Of a stretch of DNA of 64,000 nucleotides, positions 22,628 to 37,900 are shown piece by piece. The notes under the pieces are model-generated. The model searched no databases, was not told the origin of the DNA, and saw nothing but the letters and a program-made list of their open reading frames with translations. Both the position numbers and the translations under genes were made by a program. Numbering within the stretch: position 1 is the stretch's first letter; the number at the start of each line of letters is the position of its first letter. The stretch is from Azolla pinnata (lineage: Eukaryota; Streptophyta; Polypodiopsida; Salviniales; Salviniaceae): NCBI GenBank assembly GCA_037176905.1, contig JBBBWG010002781.1, positions 1-64,000 of the forward strand. The letters run 5' to 3'.

Positions 22628-23315
22628 GATCTGTTGACGCTGTTGTTGTCTCTCACGATGCGATTCATTTTCAACCGATCTCGGTACTCACCTGCAGTGC
22701 AAGCGCCGCCGCCGCCGCCGCCGCAACAATTGATCACCAGAACAGTATTGGGAGATCTAATTTCTAACCTGTTTCAATCAGGCCCCGGCGGCGGGCAGCA
22801 ACAGCAAGTCGGGATCGACACGGATCATCGCCAGATGCAGGTGTACTGCAGGCTGATGATCATTAGATGATCATCATCGCCGTCGCTCTAATCATCTTCA
22901 TCATCGTCATCATCATCATCAACAACAACATCATCATCATCATCATCTGCTGCTGCGTCTTCTTCTTCTTCGGCTGCGCATGCGGCCGCCGATCAGAGCG
23001 GCGGGAAGATCGGAGACGACGCGCTGCAGAGAAAAACGAAGAAGAAACGCAACCTTTGCTATTTTTTCCTCCATGATTTGTTTCTGTTTTTTTTCTTTGT
23101 TTTTTTTTTTGGTTTTTTTGAAATTAGAAGGAAGTTTTAGGAAATTCTGAGAATGCCCTCCATACAATACATACACATATTGAAGAAAAGAGAGAGAACA
23201 GATATTCTCATTGAACAAAGAAGTGTGATGATCTGAAGACTCTCGTATCGAGCGCTTCGAAAAGAATTGGTGCTTATAACACTTCTGCATCTAATACTCC
23301 TGGTATGAGCAGTGT
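22628..23315. other. spacer upstream of the phosphatase gene
   Basis: Contains an ATC/CAT microsatellite (about 22862-22950), a GC-rich patch and T-runs near 23080-23115. It probably includes the promoter and 5' UTR of the minus-strand phosphatase gene. No coding region was recognised. Confidence 0.4.
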
Positions 23316-23590
23316 CGTATAATACTTCTGGTATGAGGAGTGCGTATAATACTTCTGGTATGAGGAGTGCGTATAATACTTCTGGTATGAGTAGTGCGTA
23401 TAATACTTTTGGTATGAGTAGTGTGTATAATACTTCTGGTATGAGTAGTGCGTATAATACTTCTGGTATGAGTAGTGCGTATAATACTTCTGCTTCTGCA
23501 TTCTGGTATGAGTAGCTTCGAAAGAATCAGTGCGTATAATACTTCTGCGTCTGCATTCTGGTATGAGTAGCTTCGAAAGAATTTGGTACT
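23316..23590. repeat. 27-bp minisatellite plus 54-bp duplication
   Basis: About seven copies of a unit close to CGTATAATACTTCTGGTATG plus AGTAGTG run from 23316 to about 23500. Two longer units follow, sharing CTGCATTCTGGTATGAGTAG and CTTCGAAAGAAT. The open frames on both strands are explained by the repeat. Confidence 0.85.
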
Positions 23591-23837
23591 CGGCTCCCTT
23601 CATCCTCTTATACCATGACACAAGAGCTCAAGAAAAAGATGGCTTGACGGCAGAGTGGGCCATTTAACCAAACAATGCAGACTTTGAAAACTCGGGATGA
23701 ACATTGAATCATCCGTTGGGGTCGATCAAGGCAAAAGTAACATCGTTCATTTGGCAAAAGATCGAGATGTTGGTGAAGACCAACAAATGGACCAAGACAT
23801 CGGTAGTCTGATTTTCCGCAAGCTGGTCTAGTTGTTT

Positions 23838-26130
23838 TTAATTGTGTCGTAATATAACCATGTCTGGTCCCCAACTTGAGATTTTGGTTCTTTGATAAGG
23901 TCCAAACGATGTCACTTTGTTGCTTTTCTTATACAAGGTTTGAGAATGAAGCAAAGAGCCGATTATAGGCTTGGCACGAATGTCATTTACACGATCCTCA
24001 ATAGCAAAGGCGCTTGGATTATTAAATGTTTGAGTATCACCTAATGTGGATGATATCCTCTGTTTATGAAGAGATGTGTATATTCTCATGGGTGAGTTAT
24101 TGTACGCAAATTTTGCCATATGTAAGAAATAAACCTAATCGTCTTAATGTTAGCTAATGATGAAACACTAAAGATATTGCTCCAATGTTTGGCTTGTTTG
24201 TTCACTTTGACCATCAATTTCAGAGTAAAAATTGGAAGATAGTTTACAAAAGATTTTCGAGGATCTCAAACAAACGATCTGAAATTTTGAGACAAATTGT
24301 GGCTCTTGATCACTAATAATGTGATAATTTGGAAGACCATAATGTGTGATACTTTTCACACCACAAGTTTTGTCATTTCCTTACTTATGAAAGTCTTCAT
24401 ACGTACACATGGAAGGAAATGTGTCATCTTGGTGAAGTAGTCGACATAGTGAAAATCAAATCAAATCTTAATCTGAATTGTAGGAAATAAATATGTAATG
24501 AAATCTAAAGAGAGACATTTTCATGGGCCTATTGACACAGGCAGTGGTGGTAGAAAAGCATGCGGTTGCTGTCACTAAATCTTTTGTTGACAACATGCAT
24601 CACAATAATAAACATAGTTTTCAACAAAACCATAAAGTTGAGACCACCAACAGTTTTGCGTAACCAAATTCTAATGTTTTGGAAACCGCAAAGTGTCTAG
24701 CCATCGGTATGTTTGTATAGCTTGGAGATGAGTTGGGCCATCTAAAACATATAAAAGCTTGTTTTCCAGGAAATAATCCATGTTATAACCAACTGAATTG
24801 CCTATAATCTTTACAAGAGTCCGATGTCTAACAAGAAGCTCAATTTGGGACAATACGGTTCAACACATTCTAGGAGAAATAGTCTAGATTAATAGCCTTT
24901 ACTCAATGGAGTCTCGAAAACTTAAATCATTCGGTACATTGAAGACCTTTGATATCTATAGTTGAAAATGTTTAGGCCTTGTAACAACTTGGATGATATA
25001 CAATTATGAAGTCATAACGTGTAGTAAACTGGGTCTAAAAAGCTTGTCAAGGACTTAGTACGCGAACATTTTGGAAATATGTGAGATTCCGATGATTATT
25101 CTATACACAACTATTTGGTGGGAATAATTTTCAAGGAGGCAATGTCATTGCTTAAACGAGCCCATAATCGGTAGAATTTCTTTGTCATGAACTTAATCGT
25201 CGATTTCCACTGCCTCAAACTTCCATGAATGAAATGTAATTTGATGTACACATCAATTTTCATTGGCTTGTGTTAAGACCATCCCCAATGCAAAATCTGA
25301 TGCATAAATTTTTAGAATGAAAAGTTTTGAAGGTCGACATGAGCCAAAATAGGAGCAAATGTGAATGTTTGCTTTGAGTTGTTAAAAGCTTTAGTAGCAC
25401 TAGAACTCCAAGTAAAGATCCCATTCACTTGTGTAAGCTCTATGAGAGGCATCATGATCCTTTAGTAATGCTAGATGAATTTGTGACAAAAAATTGTAAA
25501 TCCCAAGAGGCAATATTGTACGTTTCATATTGAACGGAGTATTTTCCAATCAAGAATTCTTTGAACCTCGGATAGATCTATAGCTATAACATCTTGTGAA
25601 ACCACACATCCTAGGAATTCCGTATGGCTTTGATCGAAATTACATTTCTCAACCTTAGTGTTCCCCTAACTATATGTTGATGAACAAGCATGTCATGCTC
25701 TTCTTGTGCCTTTGATTAGACCCAGATATTATCTATATAAATTATGGTGAAGATATATTCCAAGTGTCACGGCCACTAGAAGTCATGAAATATACATCAT
25801 TCGTTGTGCGGGCAAAAATGGCTTAAGCATTTGTAAAACCAAAAGATTGTCACAATATATTCAAACTATCCAAATCATATACAAAAAGCAAACTTCCATT
25901 TGTCTCCTAGATGTATCCAAACAAGGCACTGCACTAAACCGCCTCACAGATATAATGTTATTGAGATGCTTGACAAATCCACTTAAGCCACCATATTAAT
26001 AAGCTTCAGATCAAGGATAAAGATATTGATTACAAAGTGTCAGTTTGTCCAAGTTTCTTGTCTAGAGGTTGTGTGTTGTTAAGTATTATATGCATGTGAA
26101 TAAGTCTACTTCAATATACTCTCGAAGAGC
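23838..26130 (-). mobile_element. fossil Ty3/gypsy LTR-retrotransposon pol region
   Basis: Weak but ordered similarity to Ty3/gypsy pol on the minus strand: reverse transcriptase in about 26.1-25.5 kb, an RNase H-like stretch, then integrase in about 24.8-23.8 kb. The order RT-RH-INT is that of Ty3/gypsy. Recognisable marks include the integrase-core phrase near 24.3 kb and an RT active-site neighbourhood near 25.75 kb. The element is AT-rich and broken in many places, more than ten by eye. No gag or flanking LTRs were identified. It is an old fossil. Confidence 0.7.
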
Positions 26131-27452
26131 CTTTTAGTTTTGGTGATGACAAATTATAAATTAGTTACCATGGTGGCTCTTTTCATTGTTATAGATCAAA
26201 GAACAATCACTCGCATCTATGATGTTTCGAAGAGAGTCTCAAGTCTAACGGCCTTGAGAAAAAAAGATCTACAAATTTCAATACTTTGATTGAAAGACAT
26301 TAGTTTATCTACATTCTGTGCATTCAGAGGATGGGTTTGCCACCATTGCAAATATAAACATATTTTCGTGCCTTCCATCTTTATATAAAGTTTGTAGAGA
26401 AATGGTCGGGAGATCGTTTCTTGAGAAGTGGGTGCTAATATCGCACACCTACTGATGATAACTCAAGATTGATCGAGATGCATTTGAATCACCAAACATA
26501 CTTGATTTAAGAATCCCCTAAATTGCAACCCATTACCATCAAACCAAGAGACCGCTTTCGAATGGCTTTGGATTGTTGCACTTGCTTGTTACAAATCTGA
26601 CCCCACTATTTCAAGTTGATGCAATTGTTTTGAGGCCTCCTCCTCATGGTTACTATGCCCTTCCGACACTTGTATGCGTCTAAGAAGCCTCTGATTCTCT
26701 TGTTCTAATGTTACAAAGTTTTTCTTTCTAACGCACCTACTTCAAAGATAGATTTCATATACTCTTCCATACTCATTTCATATACTCTTCCCTACTCACA
26801 AACTCCACAATTCAAAGAATGCTAAACCTTCCAGCAATCCAATAAAATTTGTGATAAGCAGAATTGATACAGCATTAAAGACATTTCTGTCAACACATTA
26901 CAAATCAAATAGACGAAAAAAAAAACCGCTGTAACTGGCATAAAACTCTTCTAAATCATCACCACATAAGCATAGCTTTTAGCCTGAAAACTCGACAAAC
27001 CTTCGCCACCCTGGTCCTGTAAAACTCACATGCAAATAAAACTTCAATCACACAAAGAAAGACTGACAATGTTCCAACTCTACTGCCCATTCAATTCATC
27101 ACCATCTCATTTTTAAAACAAACCTTTTGTAAAAGAAAAGCTCAATTCTTAGATTTGGCATTCATTCCATCATTCATTCATTCATTCAAAGTCCAGGGTT
27201 CGAACCAAAAAGGAGTGATGTTCAAACTTCATGACAGGCTTGCACACCAGGTTGGTGGAGGGGGCACGGGGGAAGAAAAGGAAAAAAAAGGAAAAGCAAC
27301 ATTCGGCAGAACATTCAATTCAAATCAATCTCCACAATAGTAATAGCAGCTATCTATATATTGTCCATTTCTTCTTGATGCATTTTTTTCAAATGGGAGG
27401 GAAGAGAGTCCGAAAGCCTAGAAAAACATTTCGTCCCGATGATACAAGCCTC
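26131..27452. other. intergenic spacer, possibly more decayed element sequence
   Basis: AT-rich, with no gene seen. The left part may be further decayed retroelement sequence. The right part (about 26.9-27.45 kb) lies just downstream of the actin stop and probably contains its 3' UTR, plus a short ATTC run at about 27165-27187. Confidence 0.4.
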
Positions 27453-30172
<2,720 letters not shown>

Positions 30173-30196
30173 TGCTCCTCACAGACGGCAGTCCAA

Positions 30197-30501
30197 CTGC
30201 AGGGGGGGAGAAAGCGTCACAACAAGGAACAGATCAGACTCCGGAGAAGAACACAGATCAGATCCGAAACACCAAGGGGGGGGAAGGGAAGCATTTGCAA
30301 GGGAAAACAAAGATCTGGAGGGAGTGGAAGCCATCGCCAAGATTCCATCCACGGCTTGGACCTTGAGCTATCAAAGCCCTAACAGCAGCCTCAGCAACAA
30401 CCCTAACATGAATCCTACCTCCAAGCCATAGCCCAACAACTACCACAGGCGGCCAAAAACCCTAACCCTAAAGGCAAGGGAGCAGGGAGAAGTGCACTTA
30501 C
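30197..30501 (-). other. probable actin 5' UTR leader intron
   Basis: On the minus strand GATCTGG is followed by the donor GTAAGTGC at 30501, and CCCTGCAG ends at 30197, 24 nt before the actin ATG. Leader introns that raise expression are common in plant actin genes. The call rests on splice consensus and family precedent. A telo-box-like ACCCTAACCCTAA lies at about 30458-30472. Confidence 0.5.
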
Positions 30502-30589
30502 CCAGATCTGAGGCTAACCCACAAGAGCAGGGAGCTGGGAAGGGGGAGAGCTGTAGGGCTCCCCTGTGGCTTGATGGAGACGATGAAGG

Positions 30590-31030
30590 AAGTGGGGGGG
30601 GGGGGGGAAGAGAGGAACACACACAGTCTCTCTCTCTCTCTCTCTGTCTCTGTGTCTCTTTTTCTCTCTCTCTCTCTGCCCCAGATCCTCCCTCCTCCTC
30701 CTGGTTGAAGCAAAACAAGCAAAGCTACCACAGAAACAACGAAGCAGGGGATGAGGCGCAGCAGGGGAAAAGGCAGAGAGGAGGAAAGGACCCCACTCCG
30801 AACTACCCCTGCTTCTTCCTTCTTCCTTCTTTCCTTCTTCCTTCTTCTTCCTTCTTCCTTCCTTCTTCTTCTTCCTTCCTTCCTTCTTCTTCCTTCTTCC
30901 TTCTTCCTTCTTCCTTCTTCCTTCCTTCCTTCTTCTTCCTTCTTCTTCCTTCTTCCTTCTTCCTTCCTTCCTTCCTTCTTCTTCCTTCTTCTTCCTTCCT
31001 TCCTTCCTTCTTCCTTCCTTTCCATTCCTT
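30590..31030. repeat. CT and TTCC/TTCTTCC polypyrimidine tracts upstream of actin
   Basis: A run of G at about 30594-30606, (CT)n at about 30627-30676, and a 220-bp run of TTCC and CTTCTTCC at about 30815-31025. On the minus strand these are long purine tracts in the probable actin promoter. The Lys/Arg/Glu or Phe/Leu/Ser frames are repeat artefacts. Confidence 0.8.
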
Positions 31031-31988
31031 TGCTTCTTTGCTTGCCACTGCTCTGCTTTCAGGGAAGCAAATACCTGTGGCAATGGCAGCTTCCTTCCTT
31101 CCTAGACCAGGGCAAGGCTTTGCTTGCTTGCTTGCTAGATGGATAGAGACATGGCAGGGATGTATATTTATGCTCTTGATGTATATGCTCTTCATTCATG
31201 CCGATTCGCACAGTGCAAGGCTTTCGATCTCTCCACACCGATCCGCGAAACTTTCAAAACGGATCCGAACGCGTTCGAGCTCGTCGAAAGCTTTCTTCTT
31301 CATCTCATCATCCGAGAGGCGAATGTCGTTTAATCGACTGCCTGATGATCCGACGTGGGAACCTGCGGAGATCCGAGTAAAAAAAAAGAAACACATGTGC
31401 TGCATGAATTGCATTCCAAAAACTTCAGAAGTGCAGAATATGATGGGCAACCATGATGCTCTCTTGAATGCCGCCGATTGATCACTTGTGTTGGATAAAG
31501 CTCTTTATGCCAGCTTGCTTTGATTTCCAATGATCTCAGATGTTCTGTATCATCCTCATCATCATCACCACCACATTCTCTCATTGCTGAAACCCAACTC
31601 TAACTTTAGTTTTAACCATTATTTCCAGCTCATACTGATCATACATCATACAAAAGACACAACAATAGAAACAAGATTTGCTGTAGAAACAACAAGGTCT
31701 TCATCATCACTTCCTCAAAAGGCCTAACACACAAACACACTCTCTCCTGTAAAAGCTCAACTCTCATCTCCATCATCTCTTCTCTCTCCATATCGTCCGG
31801 TGGTCTCTCTACATCCATCACTCCTCGTGCTTGTAGCCAAAAGAACTTGAATTTCTGACAAGGTCAATAGCCCTCTATGGTACAACTTTCCTTTGATAGT
31901 TCTCTTTTTTTTTTTGCTTTTTTACAAAGAATCACTGGAAGTGTGCTCTCAATGCATCTGGGTTATGGCGAAATATTAGACAAATTTC
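31031..31988. other. spacer between SEC8 3' end and actin 5' region
   Basis: A minus-strand open stretch ending at 31196 reads with ordinary composition (SRLNDIRLSDDEMKKKAFDE) and could follow an acceptor at about 31366, but I recognise no family. The rest is AT-rich and probably includes the SEC8 3' UTR next to 31989. Confidence 0.35.
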
Positions 31989-34900
31989 CTACAAACCACG
32001 AGCTGTGATTTCCCCAATTATTTGAATTGCATCGACGGGTACTTCCCTCCCTGCCACAGTTACTCTCAATAGGCCCGAATACCTGGCAAATAACATAAGC
32101 AAGACATGAGGTCATGTAGGTCTTAATATGCAAGAGATATATTAGAGAGAGAGAGAGAGGGTTACTCTGAAACGGAATATTCTTGGTGGTGATCAGCAAC
32201 ATACGCACGCAATGCCTACGAAACCAATTCATCATGTTTCATTGCTTTCATCTACACAATCAAAAAATTCAAACCCCTGCAGCTTCCAACATATTCTATC
32301 ACCTCAAATGGTAAATTCAGTAGCTGATAGTAAGCTTGCACCCTTCCTAAGCGCTCTTGTATCAGAACATTGTTGCTCGATGATAATGCGACAAGGGCCT
32401 GATAAAACCAAACTTACCAAGGTCATAGTTGGGAAAGGGCTATTTTGATGAATTCCTGCAAATCCTTACAAGTGGCACTCGAGGAAAGGACACGGACTCA
32501 TGAATGCGGATTTCTCTACCAAAATCCAAACCAACTAGCTACTTATGTGAAGGTCAGCAAATGCTTGTGGCAATTAACCACTTGCACCTCCAGAATCTTT
32601 CGGCATACATACAACACAGTTCTTTATGTCAAAAATGGTGTACCTGTTCTACAGCAATACAGTTCTGGCAGACTTGCCGGACACCAAAAATATTTATGGT
32701 TCGAACATCATTCAACAACGCCTGAAATAGAGGGTTGAAAGTGTGAGAAAACAATATCAAGCATCATTCATTCTTCCTATACAACCAAAGACTACTATGC
32801 AAATAAAACAGAAGGGAAAGAAACAAACTTTGGTGAAGTAAGTCGTCACGACTCCACAAATGCCTCCAAATATGTACTCCCTTTTTCGTTGTCGAACAAA
32901 TGGCATTATCTCTTCATCTAGCCTTGTAATCTGCATGTTAAACATTCGTCTTCTTTTATTAGTTTCATTAATCACATGCCTTACCAAAAGATACAAAGAA
33001 AATCTCACCTGCATGGTAAGTGACAATATGAAGTCTTCTGGCTCCTCAGCATCATCATACAGCACGTAGTTCCTTTCACCCATATGCTGTTATATGATAG
33101 GAAATGTGAGAACCCAGATTTCCTTTACTTACAGTGACATTCCAAGGGTAAAATATAGCAGATCAATAATACATTTTCATATCATCTGCTAATCTAGGCA
33201 TTCAGTAATCAGAAATAGCATGCATTGTAATAGTATCACACCTGCACATGATATAATGCTATCAGTTGCATTTCGATCCTGAGAGTCCGCAAGCACTCTG
33301 CACTTAGGGATTGATATTTTTCCACGAGAGCAGCAAAACCAGAGGAGAGATAGTATTTTGGATCATTTTTCTTTTGAGAATATAATGCAGATGTATTCTT
33401 CCCTAGCCTGTAATGATCATATATATTTATTGTTTAGTAATGAAACAAGAGCATAGTCATTTTGTTCAAATGCTAATATTTCCTGAAATCGAGCAAACCC
33501 CACACTGAAGGGACTACAATTCCGCATTACTTTTCAATGGATTCAGACACATAGTCCAAGGAGTCGCTCAGAGCTGCTAGCAACACGATTTTGTGGTCGT
33601 CACTAATCAACTGATCCTGTGCATTGTAAATTAGGGATAAGCTGACAATCAGCAACAATTGGGACAGTAACCTGTACCGTGTGAACTGCCTGCTTCACTT
33701 ACCTGCTTCACTGGACGATAACTGAGTAAAAGATTGTTTATCTCCATTTCCAATTCCATTGCTTCCAACTCCTCTTCAGAGACTTTTCGGCCAAGTTTCT
33801 CAACATGTTGAAGAAGTGCAATTGCTGACTCCTGCTTCATCAAGTTCTCAAAGTCTGGTCTCCCCACAACACTAGAACTGAGGCTCCCTAGCACTGCCTG
33901 TTAATACTCAATCAATATTTTACTCCAACATGTCACTTACCAAAGACATGAATATGCCATACATCTAAATAGTATGGAAGGAGTGCTGCTGATGCATCAA
34001 AGGATTTTAAGGTGCACGCACATGTATAAACACGTATGAAAGTGAATATTCAATCCATTCAGAGAACTTTGCAATGACAAACAGGCACAAACATTTGGCA
34101 TACTCAATCCAACTCATTCCAATACCCTAACACAAAAATCAAACAATGCACCTCAGTGTATGCTGCACGGCAACGTTCTAATGTCCTTTCCAACAAAGCC
34201 TGTGCTACTTCAATGAAGTCACCAGCATATTTTGGCATTACTTGAGCCCAGCTGACAATCTACATAACATGTCAAAGTAGAATGACACATGAATCCTCTT
34301 TGTCGGTTAATAACTGTCCTTCCTATCTCTGAGCCAGAAATCAAGAATAATTCTTACCTCATTGACAAGCTGGGATGCAGCTAAAGAACCTTGTAATACA
34401 GGTCTTCCTTTCTCTATCAACGATTCATACAAAACACCCGTGAAAGGTTTTGGTCGAAAAGCAGCAGAACCTAAAAATCAAGCATTTTAAAACCTCATTA
34501 ATTTTCTGTTATATCATGCATTTTGTCTAACTCAGATAGCTCTTTGATCTGATATAGAAGTAAAGCATATCCTAAATCAACAAAGAGACATATGATGACA
34601 TGTTGATGAAAGAAGAATGTCAATCTGATATATCCAATGAAAAATCTAACTTACTCGCCAAAGCATCCTGCACGCGATTCCGGTACTCCACACGGATTGG
34701 AGGCAAAAACTGGTCCTTTACAAAGTTGTCAATAAACGTTTGAAGCCCATCATTTCTGCATTTCCACACAATGTGTTTTTCATAACACAGAATTTGGGTC
34801 ACATTTTATTCTAAAAACTGCTTTGAAAAATTAATCCAGGATGAGGAGCATAATCAAAACAATTTAGATGACAGTTTTAGAACATATTCAACACCATAAA

Positions 34901-37900
34901 CACTGCAGAAAGGATAGTTTGCACATAGTTGTTCAAAATAATGCTTACCCTAACTGCAAGTATTTTGGAGGAAGAAGCTGCAATATTCTATCTGTAAACT
35001 AAGCATATATAAAAAATCAGCAAACAATCAACAGTTTTTAAGTTAGAAAAAATACATGCTCAAAATAGTTTGTCAGTGACAGTACCTGAAGAATAGGTCT
35101 ATAAACAGCTGCAATCAAGTATATTCCCCTTTCGGGAAGAATTGCACCAGTTCCATAGCCTTCTTGAGCTCCAACTGCAGTTCTTCGGCTATGCAGCTGC
35201 CGCACACCATCACCACCTTCACCCACACATAAATGAAGACATAGGACCACAGAAGAGATGATGCAATTTGCATGTTTATACCCATGAAACATTTATATGA
35301 AGAGTATGCGGGCACATTCATTGGAGAGGCTTGATTACTACATACTAAAGCTATTTTGCTTTCTTTCAGATAAATTTATACCAGTAGTTGAGAAAACTGT
35401 GTCCGTAAATCTGAAGGCAAATGACAAACCCTCCTCTGCAACTCCATTCTTCCTGTGATCAAAATAATAGGTATGTGATTGATTAATCTGAAATGCATAC
35501 AAATTCTACGGTGTTATATAAGATAGAGTTACAAGCAACAACAAAATAGATAGATAAGACATAAGTACAATCTGTGAACTTGACTACGTTGAAGATCTTT
35601 CACAAAGCAATTTATACAGATTTTCAGATGTCCACGATAAATCTCAACCCTGTTATAGATCTTCAGAAAGGCCCTCAAACAGATTGTGAAATTTTCGCTA
35701 CTAAATAGCCTTATTATTCAAATATCATTCTCGCATAGTCCTAAGGGGAATATTGAGGTCTGAAATAAAGTCATTCAATATCTGATCACTAAGTGGCCAT
35801 CATGCTACAAAAAAGTAACTGGTGATAAGACTGGGTGTTTCCTTTTATATGAAATGAGAGGACACTATCTGAAACTTCTCAGGCAATGGAATGATCACCC
35901 TAGATTAACTTCCGATATTTTGAAGAACTGGCCCCACTATTCCCACCATTTCATTTCCTTTCTCTAAATACCTTTAAGTACTCCACTGTCATTAATCCCA
36001 AACCAATCGACCTCATTACATACTTTCACATTACTCAGTTTCAAATAGTCATATCAATTCAAGATTTTCTGCAGATGTTGGATATATGTAAGAAAAAGTA
36101 ACAACGGAATATATTCATAAGCCTTATATTAAAAGTGAGACTAAACTTATACATTTCATCAAAAAGACAATAGCTGACTACTTAATACAAAAAAAGAAAC
36201 TAATAGTAAACCCACAGCAAGACCTTGAGTCTTTTCCAGGTAACTTGCTAGCTAGCCTTGCAGTCTGAACTGCAGCATCTGCTGTTGCAGCATCTGGGGT
36301 AGCCCGCAGGATATCACATATGAGCTGCTGACATTCACTCTGCCAAAAAAAGAGTTAAAGGAGCATTATTACCTACTACATATAATATCATACAGATTTT
36401 TAGTGGCCCCTCTGCAAACAAACACCTGAATGACAGCCAAGGCAAAAGACAGACTATATCCACCAGTTGCACGAGCTACATCTGGATCAACTGGCCAATT
36501 GACATCGCTGGTCCCTCTTCCTGGAGACGTCGCATCATTTTGCATAGAAGAATTGGCTTCCATCATTTCTCCAACAATAACGTGATTTTCTGTCACATTA
36601 CGATTTTCAACACTCAAGTAAATCATGGAAAGCATTTCAACTATCACCTTCTTGATTGTAAGAAAGTTTACCTAAAATCTTGGAGACCTGACCCAAGATG
36701 TACTCTAAAAGATCTTGGGCTGCAGCCTGCCCGGACTGCAATGGGCCCATGAGAGGTGGCAATGCACCTGTCAACTGTGTCATTCCCAGATTACCATTTA
36801 CAAAGTTCCCATTCTTTGAGGATACTTCACTCGCATTAATCCCTGCACCAGATGGATATTTAATCGATTTTGCCTCATTTTTCCTCTTTGATATCTGATC
36901 AAGCCTTGGTCTTGAGGCATCAATTGCTGATGCACGAGCTTTGATTTCTGCTATGATCAATTCATGAATTGTAGGCCTCAATTTCTGACTGTAGAAGGAA
37001 GGAAACATACATATGAACGTCACTAGTAGATCAAATAAATTATCTATCCACACAATAATTACAAATCTACAGTACAGAACAGTTGGAGCTATAAAAAAGA
37101 CAAAAGAAATTACCGGTTTATGACAGCTACCTACTTTACCTTAAAATGGCTCCAGCCGCAGCGATTTTTCCAAGCATGGCAAGACACTCTACCAGAGTCT
37201 CCAGGTACTTCACATGCAAAGGAGCTTCATTTTTCATCATATGATCCTGCACATACAGTGTTTTAATATGTACGATATCACATTCCAGAACTCAATAGTT
37301 GAAAGAGTTCAATGATACATTATTTCAGAAGAATAAGCATGGATAGAATCCTAGATGCATACAACAAACTCGTTTGGAGTGGCTTCAGCTAGCCAACTTG
37401 GTAACCCACTTCCAGTATGCTTGGCCACCCCCTTAATACCAGCATTTCCACCATTGAGATTGCCCCCCACCTGAAGGTCCTCCTCTTCTCTTTCGTCTAT
37501 AGATGAGCTGACGCAATCAGATAGTTACAGCATTACAACTTGATATTTATGAAGTCAATGCTTCACTGATGGACAAATATTGAAGTTCATCTATTCAATA
37601 AAACCCATCCATAATACCTCGAGGGCAGGCAAATACATGATCAAGTGCATCTCTGACATATGAATAGAAGTAGGAACGAGAAATATTAGACAGAACAATT
37701 TAGTATATTTGAGAAGGGAGAATCTGATGTCTAAATACAGAGAAAAATACAATGCTGGATCAGTAACAAGCACAGCATATGACAAAACTCTGATGGAAAT
37801 ACAGTGAGATACTCAAAAATGAAGTATGTCAGAGAGCGTACGTTTACAGTTACAGACTTGTAGACGAAGTTTTTTAATAGAAGAGAAACAGAAAAAGAAG

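Noticed and set aside
30492-31481. Long frames on both strands through the TTCC/CT tract upstream of actin
   Set aside because: They are polypyrimidine/polypurine artefacts with no domain.
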